Positions 50,544 to 59,966 of a stretch of 64,000 nucleotides of DNA are shown piece after piece. The notes below the pieces were generated by a model. That model was not told the origin of the DNA. It ran no database searches and saw only the letters and a list, made by a program, of their open reading frames with translations. Positions within the stretch are counted from its first letter, which is position 1, and every line of letters starts with the position of its first letter. The DNA comes from Christiangramia echinicola DSM 19838 (GTDB lineage Bacteria; Bacteroidota; Bacteroidia; Flavobacteriales; Flavobacteriaceae). The stretch lies in the NCBI RefSeq assembly GCF_000423065.1, contig NZ_AUHG01000019.1:94064-158063 (forward strand), read 5' to 3'. Both the position numbers and the translations under genes were made by a program.

Positions 50544-52235
50544 CTAGGAAGCTTTGATTTTTAGAATTTCACCTTCCTTGAAAACGTCTATCATTTTATG
50601 TTTTCTAAGACCTTTTACCGCCTTATCCCATTTCTTATTACTAAGGCCAGATTGCTCTTTAACCGAATCCAGTTCCATAACTTCTCCGCCTTTCAGCAAA
50701 TTGAAAACAGCTTTTTCTTCTTCGCTTAAGTCAACAGCTTTCTTTTCTGGTTTCATTTGAGGGAAGAACAATACTTCCTGAATAGATTGTTTATTGGTTA
50801 AAAACATGATCAATCTATCCATCCCTATTCCCAGGCCAGATGTTGGAGGCATTCCGTATTCCAGAGCACGAAGGAAGTCGTTATCTATAAACATGGCCTC
50901 ATCATCTCCTTTTTCTGAAAGTTTTAATTGCTCCTCAAAACGTTCTCTTTGATCTAATGGATCATTAAGCTCTGAATAAGCATTGGCGATTTCCTTACCG
51001 CAAACCATTAGCTCGAATCTTTCGGTTAGTTCAGGGTTGTCACGGTGCTCTTTACAAAGCGGACTCATCTCTTTAGGATAATCTGTAATAAAGGTTGGCT
51101 GAATAAAGTTTCCTTCACATTTCTCACCAAAGATCTCATCGATCAGTTTTCCTTTACCCATGGTATCATCAACATCAATACCCATGTTTTTTGCAGCTTC
51201 GTAAAGTTCTTTTTCAGATTTTCCGGTAATATCAAAACCTGTATATTCTATAATAGCGTCTGTCATACTAAGACGCTTATACGGTGCTTTGAAGTTGATC
51301 TTATGTTCACCAAAAGTGGCATCTGTTGTTCCATTTACCGCCATTGCGCAATGTTCTAATAATTGCTCGGTGAAATCCATCATCCAGTTGTAATCCTTAT
51401 AGGCAACATAGATCTCCATGGCTGTAAACTCAGGGTTATGAGTTCTGTCCATTCCTTCATTTCTGAAGTTTTTGGAGAATTCATAAACACCATCAAAACC
51501 ACCAACGATAAGTCTCTTTAGATAAAGTTCATTGGCAATTCTTAAGTATAGAGGAATGTCCAGAGCATTATGATGGGTTACGAAAGGTCTTGCTGCAGCA
51601 CCACCTGGAATAGACTGAAGAATTGGTGTTTCAACCTCAAAATATTCTCTCTCATTAAAGAAATTTCGCATGGCATTGAACAACTTTGTTCGTTTTACAA
51701 AAACTTCTTTAACCTTAGGATTCACGGCAAGATCTGCATAACGCTGGCGATATCTCTGTTCAGGATCATTAAAACCATCATGCGTGTTTCCTTCTTTATC
51801 AGTTTTAGGAAGAGGAAGCGGACGAATAGACTTACTCAATAAATGGAAGTCTTTCACCATTACGGTCATTTCTCCAACCTGAGTCTTGAATAATTCACCT
51901 TCGATACCAATAAAATCTCCTATATCAAGTAGCTTTTTATATACATCGTTATATTTTGCTTTGTCTTCACCAGTACAGATCTCATCACGATTAAAGTACA
52001 CCTGAATTCTGCCTTTTGAATCCTGCAATTCAGCAAAAGAGGCCTTTCCCTGGATTCTTCGGGACATTAATCTACCTGCGATCACTACTTTCTTTCCTTC
52101 TTCGAAATTCGTTTTGATTTCTGAAGTTAAATGATCTACTGGGTAAAGGTCAGCTGGATATGGATTGATACCGGCTTTTCTTATGGCCGTTAATTTTTCT
52201 CTTCTTATCTGTTCCTGTTCTGATAACTGCTGCAT
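50544..52235 (-). CDS. lysS: Lysyl-tRNA synthetase, class II
   Basis: Start at ATG 52235 (MQQLSEQEQIRREKL), since family members begin at this point; ATG at 52253 is an alternative. The product is about 563 residues: N-terminal OB-fold tRNA-binding domain, motif 2 (FRNEGMDRTHNPEFTAMEIY) and motif 3 (GLGIGMDRLIMFLT). The last 63 residues beyond the usual end near FFPQMKPE form a C-terminal extension (EEKAVFNLLKGG to KEGEILKIKAS) that reads like a winged-helix fold. It charges tRNA-Lys in the cytosol. Confidence 0.94.
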   Translation of the reverse strand: MQQLSEQEQIRREKLTAIRKAGINPYPADLYPVDHLTSEIKTNFEEGKKVVIAGRLMSRRIQGKASFAELQDSKGRIQVYFNRDEICTGEDKAKYNDVYKKLLDIGDFIGIEGELFKTQVGEMTVMVKDFHLLSKSIRPLPLPKTDKEGNTHDGFNDPEQRYRQRYADLAVNPKVKEVFVKRTKLFNAMRNFFNEREYFEVETPILQSIPGGAAARPFVTHHNALDIPLYLRIANELYLKRLIVGGFDGVYEFSKNFRNEGMDRTHNPEFTAMEIYVAYKDYNWMMDFTEQLLEHCAMAVNGTTDATFGEHKINFKAPYKRLSMTDAIIEYTGFDITGKSEKELYEAAKNMGIDVDDTMGKGKLIDEIFGEKCEGNFIQPTFITDYPKEMSPLCKEHRDNPELTERFELMVCGKEIANAYSELNDPLDQRERFEEQLKLSEKGDDEAMFIDNDFLRALEYGMPPTSGLGIGMDRLIMFLTNKQSIQEVLFFPQMKPEKKAVDLSEEEKAVFNLLKGGEVMELDSVKEQSGLSNKKWDKAVKGLRKHKMIDVFKEGEILKIKAS

Positions 52236-52271
52236 ATAATTTTTTTTATGCATTCAACAAAAATGCGGATG

Positions 52272-52302
52272 CAAATATAGTGACTATCAGCCTGCCACAC
52301 AA
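52272..52302 (-). promoter_or_regulatory. Promoter of lysS
   Basis: Minus-strand TATATTTG (52272-52279) with TTG (52300-52302) 20 nt upstream. Both elements and spacing agree with the flavobacterial consensus. The start codon is about 37 nt downstream. Confidence 0.7.
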
Positions 52303-52329
52303 CGCAATTAAAAGCCGAAATAATAATTC

Positions 52330-52337
52330 TATCTTTG
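52330..52337 (+). promoter_or_regulatory. -7 element of yqaE-lipB
   Basis: TATCTTTG matches TAnnTTTG and lies 19 nt before the small membrane-protein start codon. A -33 TTG is not clear. Confidence 0.5.
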
Positions 52338-52356
52338 CATCAAAATTTGCTTTTTA

Positions 52357-52515
52357 ATGAGTGTTTGGAGAGTTATTCTATCTGTACTTTTTCCCCCGTT
52401 AGCTGTTTATGATAAAGGTTGCGGTTCTATTTTAATAGTTCTTATACTTACCCTTTTGGGATGGATCCCGGGAGTCATAGCTGCGCTCATTATTCTTAAT
52501 AACCCAAAGTCCTAG
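52357..52515 (+). CDS. YqaE/Pmp3-family small membrane protein
   Basis: A 52-residue protein with two membrane helices: MSVWRVILSVLFPPLAVYDK then ILIVLILTLLGWIPGVIAALI. The motif LFPPLAVYxKxG and WxPGxIHAxxI-like end are hallmarks of the Pmp3/YqaE family, which in bacteria and fungi affects membrane potential and salt tolerance. The stop is 3 nt before the lipB start, so the two are co-transcribed. Confidence 0.87.
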   Translation: MSVWRVILSVLFPPLAVYDKGCGSILIVLILTLLGWIPGVIAALIILNNPKS

Positions 52516-52518
52516 ACG

Positions 52519-53226
52519 ATGAATAAGAAAGTTGAAGTACAGAATTTAGGAGTGAAAGATTATAAAGACACCTGGGATTACCAGGAGGAGCTCTTTAAGA
52601 AAACTCTGGATCTTAAGATCAGGAATCGGCGGGAAGAATTAGATATTCCAACCGAAAATTACCTGCTTTTTGTAGAGCACCCCCATGTATATACTTTAGG
52701 GAAAAGTGGCGATATTGAAAACCTTCTTATTTCTGAAGCTGAACTAGAAGCAAAAAATGCCACTTATTATAAAATAAACAGGGGTGGAGATATAACTTAT
52801 CATGGCCCTGGGCAACTTGTGGGATATCCCATTCTGGATCTTGATAATTTTTTTACAGATATACATAAATACCTTCGGTTTCTGGAGGAAGCAGTGATAC
52901 TTACCCTAGCTGAATACGGCCTGAAAACTGAAAGAAGCCCGGGAGAGACCGGCGTATGGCTTGATGTTGGCACTCCGTTTGCCCGAAAGATCTGCGCACT
53001 GGGTGTTAGAGCCAGCAGGTGGGTGACCATGCATGGTTTTGCACTAAATGTAAATGCTGATCTTGGTTATTTTGATAATATCATTCCCTGCGGAATAAAA
53101 GGTAAAGCTGTTACTTCATTGAACGTGGAATTAGGTAAGAAAGAAGTGGAAATGGAAGAAGTTCAGCAAAAACTGATGAAGCATTTTGGGGATTTGTTTG
53201 AGGCAGAATTACTAGTTTCGGAATAA
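52519..53226 (+). CDS. lipB: Lipoyl(octanoyl) transferase
   Basis: A 235-residue enzyme that moves octanoate from acyl carrier protein to lipoyl domains. LipB motifs are NRGGDITYHGPGQLVGYPIL near residue 90, VRASRWVTMHGFALNVN near 165 and IPCGIKGKAVTSL near 195, the last with the catalytic Cys-x-x-x-Lys. N-terminal GxxxYxxTWDYQ-like stretch fits. It follows the YqaE gene by three bases. Confidence 0.94.
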   Translation: MNKKVEVQNLGVKDYKDTWDYQEELFKKTLDLKIRNRREELDIPTENYLLFVEHPHVYTLGKSGDIENLLISEAELEAKNATYYKINRGGDITYHGPGQLVGYPILDLDNFFTDIHKYLRFLEEAVILTLAEYGLKTERSPGETGVWLDVGTPFARKICALGVRASRWVTMHGFALNVNADLGYFDNIIPCGIKGKAVTSLNVELGKKEVEMEEVQQKLMKHFGDLFEAELLVSE

Positions 53227-53248
53227 AGTTATATTAAACGGTTCCTTA

Positions 53249-53650
53249 TTACTCAATTTGTACATTTTGCGCCAGAAGTATTTCTTCACTGATCTTTCTG
53301 GAGTGATAAACTGCTCTTTTTGCTTTTTCTAATTGAATGGTAGCCCTGGTTCGGGTTAATAAACTTTCACTTTGAAAAGTTGCTTTGGCTTCAATTGCCT
53401 TTTGAATAATACTATGAGACTCAGCTAGAATATTTTCTAAAGCATGAATATCTTCCTCACAAAATACTGCATCTCCTTCCATGCATTTTTCGTATTCAAA
53501 AAGTAGGTCATAGAGATCAAAAGAATGTGTTACAATAGAATCAATATGCTCTAATCCAACAATTTTCGAAGGTCGGTTTAGCTTCTTTTGAGAAAATAGA
53601 TCTGAAGAAAAGCAAAAAAAGAGTAGAAGAAAGAATAACCTTAAATACAT
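53249..53650 (-). CDS. Secreted protein of unknown function
   Basis: A 133-residue protein with signal peptide MYLRLFFLLLFFCFSSDLFSQ. The mature part is mostly helical and has two Cys (YEKCMEGDAVFCEEDIHAL) that could form a disulfide in the periplasm. A helix with QLEKAKRAVYHSRKISEEI lies near the end. No family recognised. It lies about 85 nt downstream of the 811-residue lipoprotein on the same strand and may be co-transcribed. Confidence 0.6.
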   Translation of the reverse strand: MYLRLFFLLLFFCFSSDLFSQKKLNRPSKIVGLEHIDSIVTHSFDLYDLLFEYEKCMEGDAVFCEEDIHALENILAESHSIIQKAIEAKATFQSESLLTRTRATIQLEKAKRAVYHSRKISEEILLAQNVQIE

Positions 53651-53735
53651 AACTACGCATTGATAGTTATTAGTTTACAAAGTTAGGTCACTCTTAAATG
53701 ATTTTTGATAAGGGGCTGCCTGTAAAACTTAAGAT

Positions 53736-56171
53736 TTAGAATTCATAAAGCAGGATCTCATCATCCTCACCTTTTACTAATAATTCTAATTTAGAATCAA
53801 GATCGGCATTGGCAATGTCAACCTGGGAAGTCCCATAAACAGGGAAGCCTTCCAGGAGTTCAGCCTTATCGTTAAATATATAAACCTTCTGGGTCTGAGT
53901 ATCAGTAATGGCAATTAGAGTACGGTTTCTTACCGTGAAGAGTTGCGGGTCTGTATACAGGCCGAAATCCAGATCTATTGTTTTCGAATTTATAGAAAGT
54001 TCATTCTCGTTCAGGTAAACAAGATTATTCCTATTGGCTACTATCCTGTTATTCTCAGCCAGACCAAGATCTGTAGAAGATACGGTTCCGTTTTGAGAGA
54101 TCTTAATAAGGTTTTGCTCGGGATTTGTAGAAACAAAACTGTTCTGATATCCAAACCATTCATTCTCAGAAAAATCTATTTTTTCACTTACTGGTACTCG
54201 TATTGTACCCTGTCTGCTCAAAATATGGAGTTTTCCTGTCTCTTCTGCGATAAGAATATAATCTTTGGTACCCAGCCTGATATGTTTTGGAGCTTTGCTT
54301 ATTTCACTTCCTGCATTTTCAAAACTGAATCCTTTAATTGCGTTCCCTTTTGGCCCTACCATATAAACCTTTTTGTTTTGGGTTAAGACAAACCTGTATG
54401 TGCGATTATTATCATAATCGAAAACCGACAGGGGTTGGGTAAGTAGTTGGTTGAATTTTATAGGGTAACCTTTTAATTTTTTCCCGGTTCTATCCAGGAC
54501 TTCCATATGATAACCTGTAGAAAATGCCATTTGCTGATTTCCATTTTTAAAAAGATCTACCTGATAAATGGGACTTGTGATCTGGCTATCCATACTTTTT
54601 TTCCAAAACACATTTCCTTTATTCGAAATTAAATACAGCTCATTATTCTCATCTTGAACGGCAATATCCATTTGATCTGTTCTATGGTTTTTAAAGAATA
54701 CCGGTGCCTTTGAAATAGGCGAATCTATTTTTATGGATGAGCTTTGCTCTGCGCCATTGCTTTTCGCTGCTTTCTCTGAATTAGATAAGACCACATGTAA
54801 ATGAGCATAATCAACTTCATTAATTACCTGTAATGCAGCGAGACTATTCTTGTTGAATTTGAATTCATGGGTACTCTCTCCATTGTCCAATTTTTTTGCA
54901 AAATCCGAAGAATTCACCACGAATAACATAGAGGTATCTGATGAAAGAGAGGTCATCAAATCTGTAAAATATTGTTTGTTATTTAACGTGTCACTGTTTT
55001 GAAAAGCAGTGATCATAGATTTAAGAACCTCGGGGTTAGATGAAAAGATCACAAAATTTTCCAGAACTGTATAGAACTTAGCAATTTCTAGTGTCATTAA
55101 ACCTGGAAAGAATTTTTGAAAATTTATGTCTTCATTAAGTTCTATAATGGCAGATCCTCTAAAATCTTCAGAAACAATGCCTAATCCGGCCAGGGTTTCT
55201 TTTGCCGACTCCATTTCATTAATGTTTAATGCCAGAATATTTCCATTAGTTAAAACAATAGATGCTGATTCTCTCGCATGTTTCAGAATACCTGGATAAT
55301 CAGAAGGAATAGAATCCTGCTTTAAACTTCGCCCATTTTTATAAAGCATGTCGAAGTCTGAATATCCTACTGAATAAAAGCTTATGAAATTACCTGGACA
55401 AATTTTTCCGATTTCAGACTGCTGTGGATCAATATTCTTAAATCTATTGAGAATATTATCATCGTTGCTATTCAGGCTTATTCCATTTAGCTTTATGTTA
55501 GATTCTGAGATATCGATGTCTAGCACACTCCATTCTGCAAAACTTTTAATTCCGGGAAACTTTAAAGGCTGAAAAATATCCGAAAGTTTTGTTTGAATTA
55601 AAGCATGATTCAGGAAAATGGAGGTTTTATTTCTGTCTGATGCGTTCCAGGCTTTATTAAAAGTTGGAGAATTTAGAAGTTTTTCCTGGTTTCCGGAGTT
55701 GAGAATGTTTTGTTTTGAATTGCTTATTATCACCGTATTCCCTGTTTCTAATAGGAAGAATTTATTCTCGTTGAGATTTACTCGTTTATATTTAAGATTA
55801 CCTTCTTTAAATGTTTCTATCGACCTATTTCGTGCCGAATCAAGTGGTATTAGACTGGAATCTCTAATGGTAATTATAGTATAAATAGGAGTTTCAGTGG
55901 AAAGGTTGGAAAAACTTATGCCAGTCTCATTCTTTAAGTTCAATATAGAAAGGTGTTCTAATTGCCCTGTTATATTCTTTTTTAAAGCGAATTTGCTCTG
56001 GCTCAAAAATTTGTTACCTCGAACTTCCCTCAGAAATTGTTCAAGATCTGGTGATAGTAAAAATACCTCTGAATTTTCAGGAATATGATCTTGAATCTGG
56101 AAATCTAGTTCTGCTTTTTTAGAACAGGAGGATATAGTGACTATTAGTAGAACTAATATGAATCTTTTCAT
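53736..56171 (-). CDS. Large lipoprotein with C-terminal propeller-like domain
   Basis: An 811-residue lipoprotein (MKRFILVLLIVTISSCSKK, lipidated Cys 16). The first 440 residues have a DUF3352-like layout (DHIPENSEVFLLSPDLEQFL; FISFYSVGYSDFDM). The last 330 residues hold repeated strands that resemble a beta-propeller, with recurring segments such as DRTGKKLKGYPIKFNQLL, GPKGNAIKGFSFENAG and NDKAELLEGFPVYGTSQ. No catalytic residues are visible. It may be a surface or periplasmic binding scaffold. It lies 38 nt from rnhB on the same strand. Confidence 0.68.
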   Translation of the reverse strand: MKRFILVLLIVTISSCSKKAELDFQIQDHIPENSEVFLLSPDLEQFLREVRGNKFLSQSKFALKKNITGQLEHLSILNLKNETGISFSNLSTETPIYTIITIRDSSLIPLDSARNRSIETFKEGNLKYKRVNLNENKFFLLETGNTVIISNSKQNILNSGNQEKLLNSPTFNKAWNASDRNKTSIFLNHALIQTKLSDIFQPLKFPGIKSFAEWSVLDIDISESNIKLNGISLNSNDDNILNRFKNIDPQQSEIGKICPGNFISFYSVGYSDFDMLYKNGRSLKQDSIPSDYPGILKHARESASIVLTNGNILALNINEMESAKETLAGLGIVSEDFRGSAIIELNEDINFQKFFPGLMTLEIAKFYTVLENFVIFSSNPEVLKSMITAFQNSDTLNNKQYFTDLMTSLSSDTSMLFVVNSSDFAKKLDNGESTHEFKFNKNSLAALQVINEVDYAHLHVVLSNSEKAAKSNGAEQSSSIKIDSPISKAPVFFKNHRTDQMDIAVQDENNELYLISNKGNVFWKKSMDSQITSPIYQVDLFKNGNQQMAFSTGYHMEVLDRTGKKLKGYPIKFNQLLTQPLSVFDYDNNRTYRFVLTQNKKVYMVGPKGNAIKGFSFENAGSEISKAPKHIRLGTKDYILIAEETGKLHILSRQGTIRVPVSEKIDFSENEWFGYQNSFVSTNPEQNLIKISQNGTVSSTDLGLAENNRIVANRNNLVYLNENELSINSKTIDLDFGLYTDPQLFTVRNRTLIAITDTQTQKVYIFNDKAELLEGFPVYGTSQVDIANADLDSKLELLVKGEDDEILLYEF

Positions 56172-56208
56172 TGGTTAGAATTCAGGATTTGGGCAAAAAT
56201 AGAAAAAC

Positions 56209-56805
56209 TTAGAAATCAATCTTCAATTGATCTGGAAGGAGTTTAAAGCTTTTTCGATGATATTTGGTAATTCCGAACTTTTCGATTGCCGCTCGGTGCT
56301 CTTTTGTAGGATAGCCTTTATTTTTTTTCCAGTTATACATGGGAAATTCTTCATGGATTTCCTCCATATACGCATCCCTGTAGGTTTTAGCTAATACCGA
56401 TGCAGCAGCAATACTTTGGTATTTACCATCTCCTTTAATTATACATTCATGCGGGATTCCTTTATACTCTTTAAATTTATTGCCATCTACGATAATACAC
56501 TGGGGAGTAGTACGTAATTTATCCAAAGCTTTATGCATTCCTAAGATCGAAGCATTCAAAATATTTATTTTATCTATCTCTTCCATAAAGATATGTTCAA
56601 TTCCATATGCGGTGGCGTTATGTTCAATAAATGCCTTTAACTCATTTCTATTCCTGAGACTTAAGATTTTAGAATCATTTAAAATTTTATTTTTAAAATG
56701 ACGGGGGAGTATTACAGCGGCTGCAGTAACAGGTCCTGCGAGGCAACCTCTTCCGGCTTCATCTGTGCCGGCGATGATAATTTTGGGATTATAAAAGCTT
56801 AACAT
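56209..56805 (-). CDS. rnhB: Ribonuclease HII
   Basis: A 198-residue enzyme removing ribonucleotides from DNA-RNA hybrids. N-terminal [21 protein letters not shown] supplies the first Asp-Glu pair, IIVDGNKF the third acidic residue and [21 protein letters not shown] the fourth. C-terminal [12 protein letters not shown] is typical. Length is standard. It is transcribed with the downstream lipoprotein gene. Confidence 0.93.
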   Translation of the reverse strand: MLSFYNPKIIIAGTDEAGRGCLAGPVTAAAVILPRHFKNKILNDSKILSLRNRNELKAFIEHNATAYGIEHIFMEEIDKINILNASILGMHKALDKLRTTPQCIIVDGNKFKEYKGIPHECIIKGDGKYQSIAAASVLAKTYRDAYMEEIHEEFPMYNWKKNKGYPTKEHRAAIEKFGITKYHRKSFKLLPDQLKIDF

Positions 56806-56911
56806 TTCTGGGGCAGTTTAAGATTTTAAAAGTACTTTTTTAACCCTAACAATAGTTAAATTTTAAGGAATCTGTTTATTCTGTTAAAGAATTAATGGGT
56901 TAAAGTCAATA

Positions 56912-56919
56912 TACGTTTG
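56912..56919 (+). promoter_or_regulatory. -7 element of the susC-susD operon
   Basis: TACGTTTG matches TAnnTTTG, 57 nt before the susC start codon. No -33 TTG at normal spacing. Confidence 0.45.
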
Positions 56920-56976
56920 GTTTATTTAGATTTTATTATGATTTTTGGCGCTGGCTAATTCAAATTTAACGAAATA

Positions 56977-59955
56977 ATGAAAAGAAGATTACAAAAAATG
57001 CTGACACTTTTACTGGTGTTAGTGGTGCAGATTGCTTTTGCACAGGAAAAAATCGTTACAGGAACGGTGGTGGATCAAGAAGGTTTACCTCTACCAGGGG
57101 TAAATGTGATTGAAAAAGGAACTAATAATGGTACACAAACTGATTTTGATGGTAACTATTCTATACGTACTAGTCAGGGAGCTGTGCTAACTTTTAGTTA
57201 TGTAGGTTTTGTGCCAAACGAAATTACAGTAGGTGCATCAAGTGTTATAGATGTAACTATGACTGTAGATGCAGCAGCGCTTGATGAAGTGGTAGTTGTA
57301 GCTTATGGTACTCAGAATAAGAAAACTTTACTTCAAAGTTTATCTAAGGTAGACTCTGAGCAATTAGAGGATATTCCAGCAGCAGGCCCGCAAGATCTTT
57401 TACAAGGTCAGGCTGCCGGTGTGCAGGTAGTAAATTCTTCTGGGATTCTAGGTTCTGCGCCTACAGTGAAAATTCGTGGTGTAAATTCTATTTCTTCTGG
57501 AAGTAGACCTTTATTCGTAGTAGATGGTGTGCCATTGAATGATGCTAACCAAACAACAGCACAAGGTGGGCAGGCACTTAACCCTTTGAATGATATAAAC
57601 CCAAATGATATTGAGTCAATGACTGTGCTTAAGGATGCGGCGGCTACTGCGGTGTACGGTTCTAGAGGTTCAAATGGTGTTGTGCTTATTACTACAAAAA
57701 CTGGTAAGAAAGGTGAAGCTACTAGAGTTTCTTTAGATCTTTCGACGTCTTTTAGTGAAAGCACCGATAGGTTTAATATGATGAACGCAGACCAGCTTAG
57801 ACAGTTTAGCGTAGAGAAAGGTCGCGTAGATTCGGTTACAGATCTTCCTCAGGGAAGTTTCAACTGGCCTGATGCTGTGGTGAGAACTGGATATTCTCAA
57901 AATGTTGACGCTTCTGTGAGAGGAGGTAGTGAAAAAACTGGTTTTTATTTAGGTACTACATTTTCTGATCAGGAAGGTTTCATTATTGGAAACGAATTAG
58001 AAAGAAGAAGTGTTAGATTGAATCTTAATCATGAAGCTACTGACTGGCTTAATGTTGGAGCTTCAATCCAATATTCTTATATCAATAATGATAGAGTTGG
58101 AGCTGAAAACTCAACTTTTGCTCCACTAACTTCAGCTTATCTTCAGTCTCCCTGGGTGGAGCCTTATGATGAAAATGGGAATTACCGTAATACTGGTTTC
58201 ATTGCCAACGTAATTGCAATCGAAGATCTTGATATTAATGATGCAAAGACTTCAAGGTTTATTGGTAATGTTTATGCTGAAGCAAAACTAGGCCTTGAAG
58301 GTTTGACTTTTAGAACAGATTTCGGTGCAGATAGATATCTTCTAGAGCAGCAAGAAAGATCATTTGAGATCAACTCACCAGGTGGTTATGCATATAATTC
58401 AGTAGATCAGCAGAACAAATGGATTTTAACGAATAGTCTGAAATTTAATCGTTCTTTTAATGATGTACATAATATAAATGCTGTAGCTGGTATGAGCTAC
58501 GAGCAAACTGATACTAGGGGAATTGACGTAGAAGGAACAGGATTTTTATCTGATGATCTTATTAACGTAACTTCTGCATCAGAATTCTCTACTACAAGTT
58601 CAGAAGGAGCTGGAAGTAGATTATTTGGGGTTTTTGGTAGAGCAGGTTATAATTATGACCAAAGATACATAGTTGAAGGGTCTGTAAGAAGAGATGGATC
58701 TTCTAGATTTGGTTTGAACAATCAATATGGTACTTTCTGGTCTGTGGCCGGAGGTTGGGTTGTAAGTGATGAAGCCTTTATGGGTGGTACTGGAGATTGG
58801 TTAAGTTTACTTAAGTTAACTGCTTCTTATGGTACTTCTGGTAACGATAGGATTGGAAACTTTGCATCTTTAGAGAGTTTTGAAGGTGGTGCTATTTCTA
58901 ACTACAATGGGGCTTCTGGTCTTAGACAATTATCAGCTCCAAACCCAGATCTTAAATGGGAGAGATCAAAAGCTTTCAATCTTGGGTTAAATACAGGTTT
59001 CTTTAATGACCGTGTGGCATTAACTGTAGAATACTATAAAAAACAGACAGATGATCTTATTCTAAATGTGCCAATTCCTTATACTAATGGTGGTATTAAT
59101 TCTATTACCTCTAATGTTGGTTCTATGGAGAACAGAGGTTTCGATATCTCTCTAAATACAATCAATATTGCTTCAGGAGATTTTTCTTGGAGTACCAATT
59201 TAAATGTTGGTATAAACGAAAACGAAGTATTATCTCTTCCTGGAGCTAGTGTGGATAATCAGGGAAGACAATTTGTTGAAGGATCTCCGGCGCAGAGAGC
59301 AATTGTAGGCGAATCTGTAAATACTTTTTACCTAATAAGATATGCAGGTGTAAATCCAGAAACTGGTGATGCTGAATGGTTAACTGCAGACGGAGAAAGA
59401 ACTACTTCTCCTACCGCTAATGACAGGGTAATTGTTGGAGATGCAAACCCTGATTTTGTTGGAGGTTTAAGAAATACTTTTAAGTATAAGAATTTCGATT
59501 TGAATGTATTCTTTAACTTTAGTTATGGAAATGACATTATGATTGAAGGATTAAGATTTACAGATAATCCAAATGGTAACTTCAATCTTCGAACTGATTT
59601 GCTAGATGTATGGAGACAACCAGGAGATAATGCTTATGTCCCAGGTTTTGACAGTCCTACTTTTGCAACATTTGCACAAAGGTCTACCCTACAGTTGAGA
59701 GATGGTTCTTTTGCTAGATTGAAAAATCTTACATTAGGATATACATTTGGAGAGGGTGTTCTTGACCAGATCGGTTTCCTTGATGGAGTAAGAATTTATG
59801 CAACTGCAAATAATCTACTTACTATTAAAGGTGATGATCTAGATGGAATCGATCCTGAAGTAACAGATACTGTAGGAGCCCTAGGACAGGGTGAAACCTT
59901 CTTTACGCCTCCGCAGTCTAAAACATATTTATTTGGTGTTAGATTTAACTTTTAA
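56977..59955 (+). CDS. SusC/RagA-family TonB-dependent receptor
   Basis: A 992-residue outer-membrane transporter. Signal peptide (ending VQIAFAQ) is followed by a carboxypeptidase-regulatory-like domain (VTGTVVDQEGLPLPGVNVIE), then DEVVVVAYGTQNKKTL as the TonB-box-like linker, a plug domain (AAATAVYGSRGSNGVVLITTK) and a large beta-barrel ending in Phe (YLFGVRFNF). It pairs with the SusD-like lipoprotein 11 nt later to take up glycans or peptides. No glycoside hydrolase, sensor or ECF sigma gene is adjacent. Confidence 0.93.
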   Translation: MKRRLQKMLTLLLVLVVQIAFAQEKIVTGTVVDQEGLPLPGVNVIEKGTNNGTQTDFDGNYSIRTSQGAVLTFSYVGFVPNEITVGASSVIDVTMTVDAAALDEVVVVAYGTQNKKTLLQSLSKVDSEQLEDIPAAGPQDLLQGQAAGVQVVNSSGILGSAPTVKIRGVNSISSGSRPLFVVDGVPLNDANQTTAQGGQALNPLNDINPNDIESMTVLKDAAATAVYGSRGSNGVVLITTKTGKKGEATRVSLDLSTSFSESTDRFNMMNADQLRQFSVEKGRVDSVTDLPQGSFNWPDAVVRTGYSQNVDASVRGGSEKTGFYLGTTFSDQEGFIIGNELERRSVRLNLNHEATDWLNVGASIQYSYINNDRVGAENSTFAPLTSAYLQSPWVEPYDENGNYRNTGFIANVIAIEDLDINDAKTSRFIGNVYAEAKLGLEGLTFRTDFGADRYLLEQQERSFEINSPGGYAYNSVDQQNKWILTNSLKFNRSFNDVHNINAVAGMSYEQTDTRGIDVEGTGFLSDDLINVTSASEFSTTSSEGAGSRLFGVFGRAGYNYDQRYIVEGSVRRDGSSRFGLNNQYGTFWSVAGGWVVSDEAFMGGTGDWLSLLKLTASYGTSGNDRIGNFASLESFEGGAISNYNGASGLRQLSAPNPDLKWERSKAFNLGLNTGFFNDRVALTVEYYKKQTDDLILNVPIPYTNGGINSITSNVGSMENRGFDISLNTINIASGDFSWSTNLNVGINENEVLSLPGASVDNQGRQFVEGSPAQRAIVGESVNTFYLIRYAGVNPETGDAEWLTADGERTTSPTANDRVIVGDANPDFVGGLRNTFKYKNFDLNVFFNFSYGNDIMIEGLRFTDNPNGNFNLRTDLLDVWRQPGDNAYVPGFDSPTFATFAQRSTLQLRDGSFARLKNLTLGYTFGEGVLDQIGFLDGVRIYATANNLLTIKGDDLDGIDPEVTDTVGALGQGETFFTPPQSKTYLFGVRFNF

Positions 59956-59966
59956 AAAAAAGCGCA

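Noticed and set aside
57408..57764. 118-codon minus frame inside susC
   Set aside because: Low-complexity complement of the plug domain; no evidence for expression.
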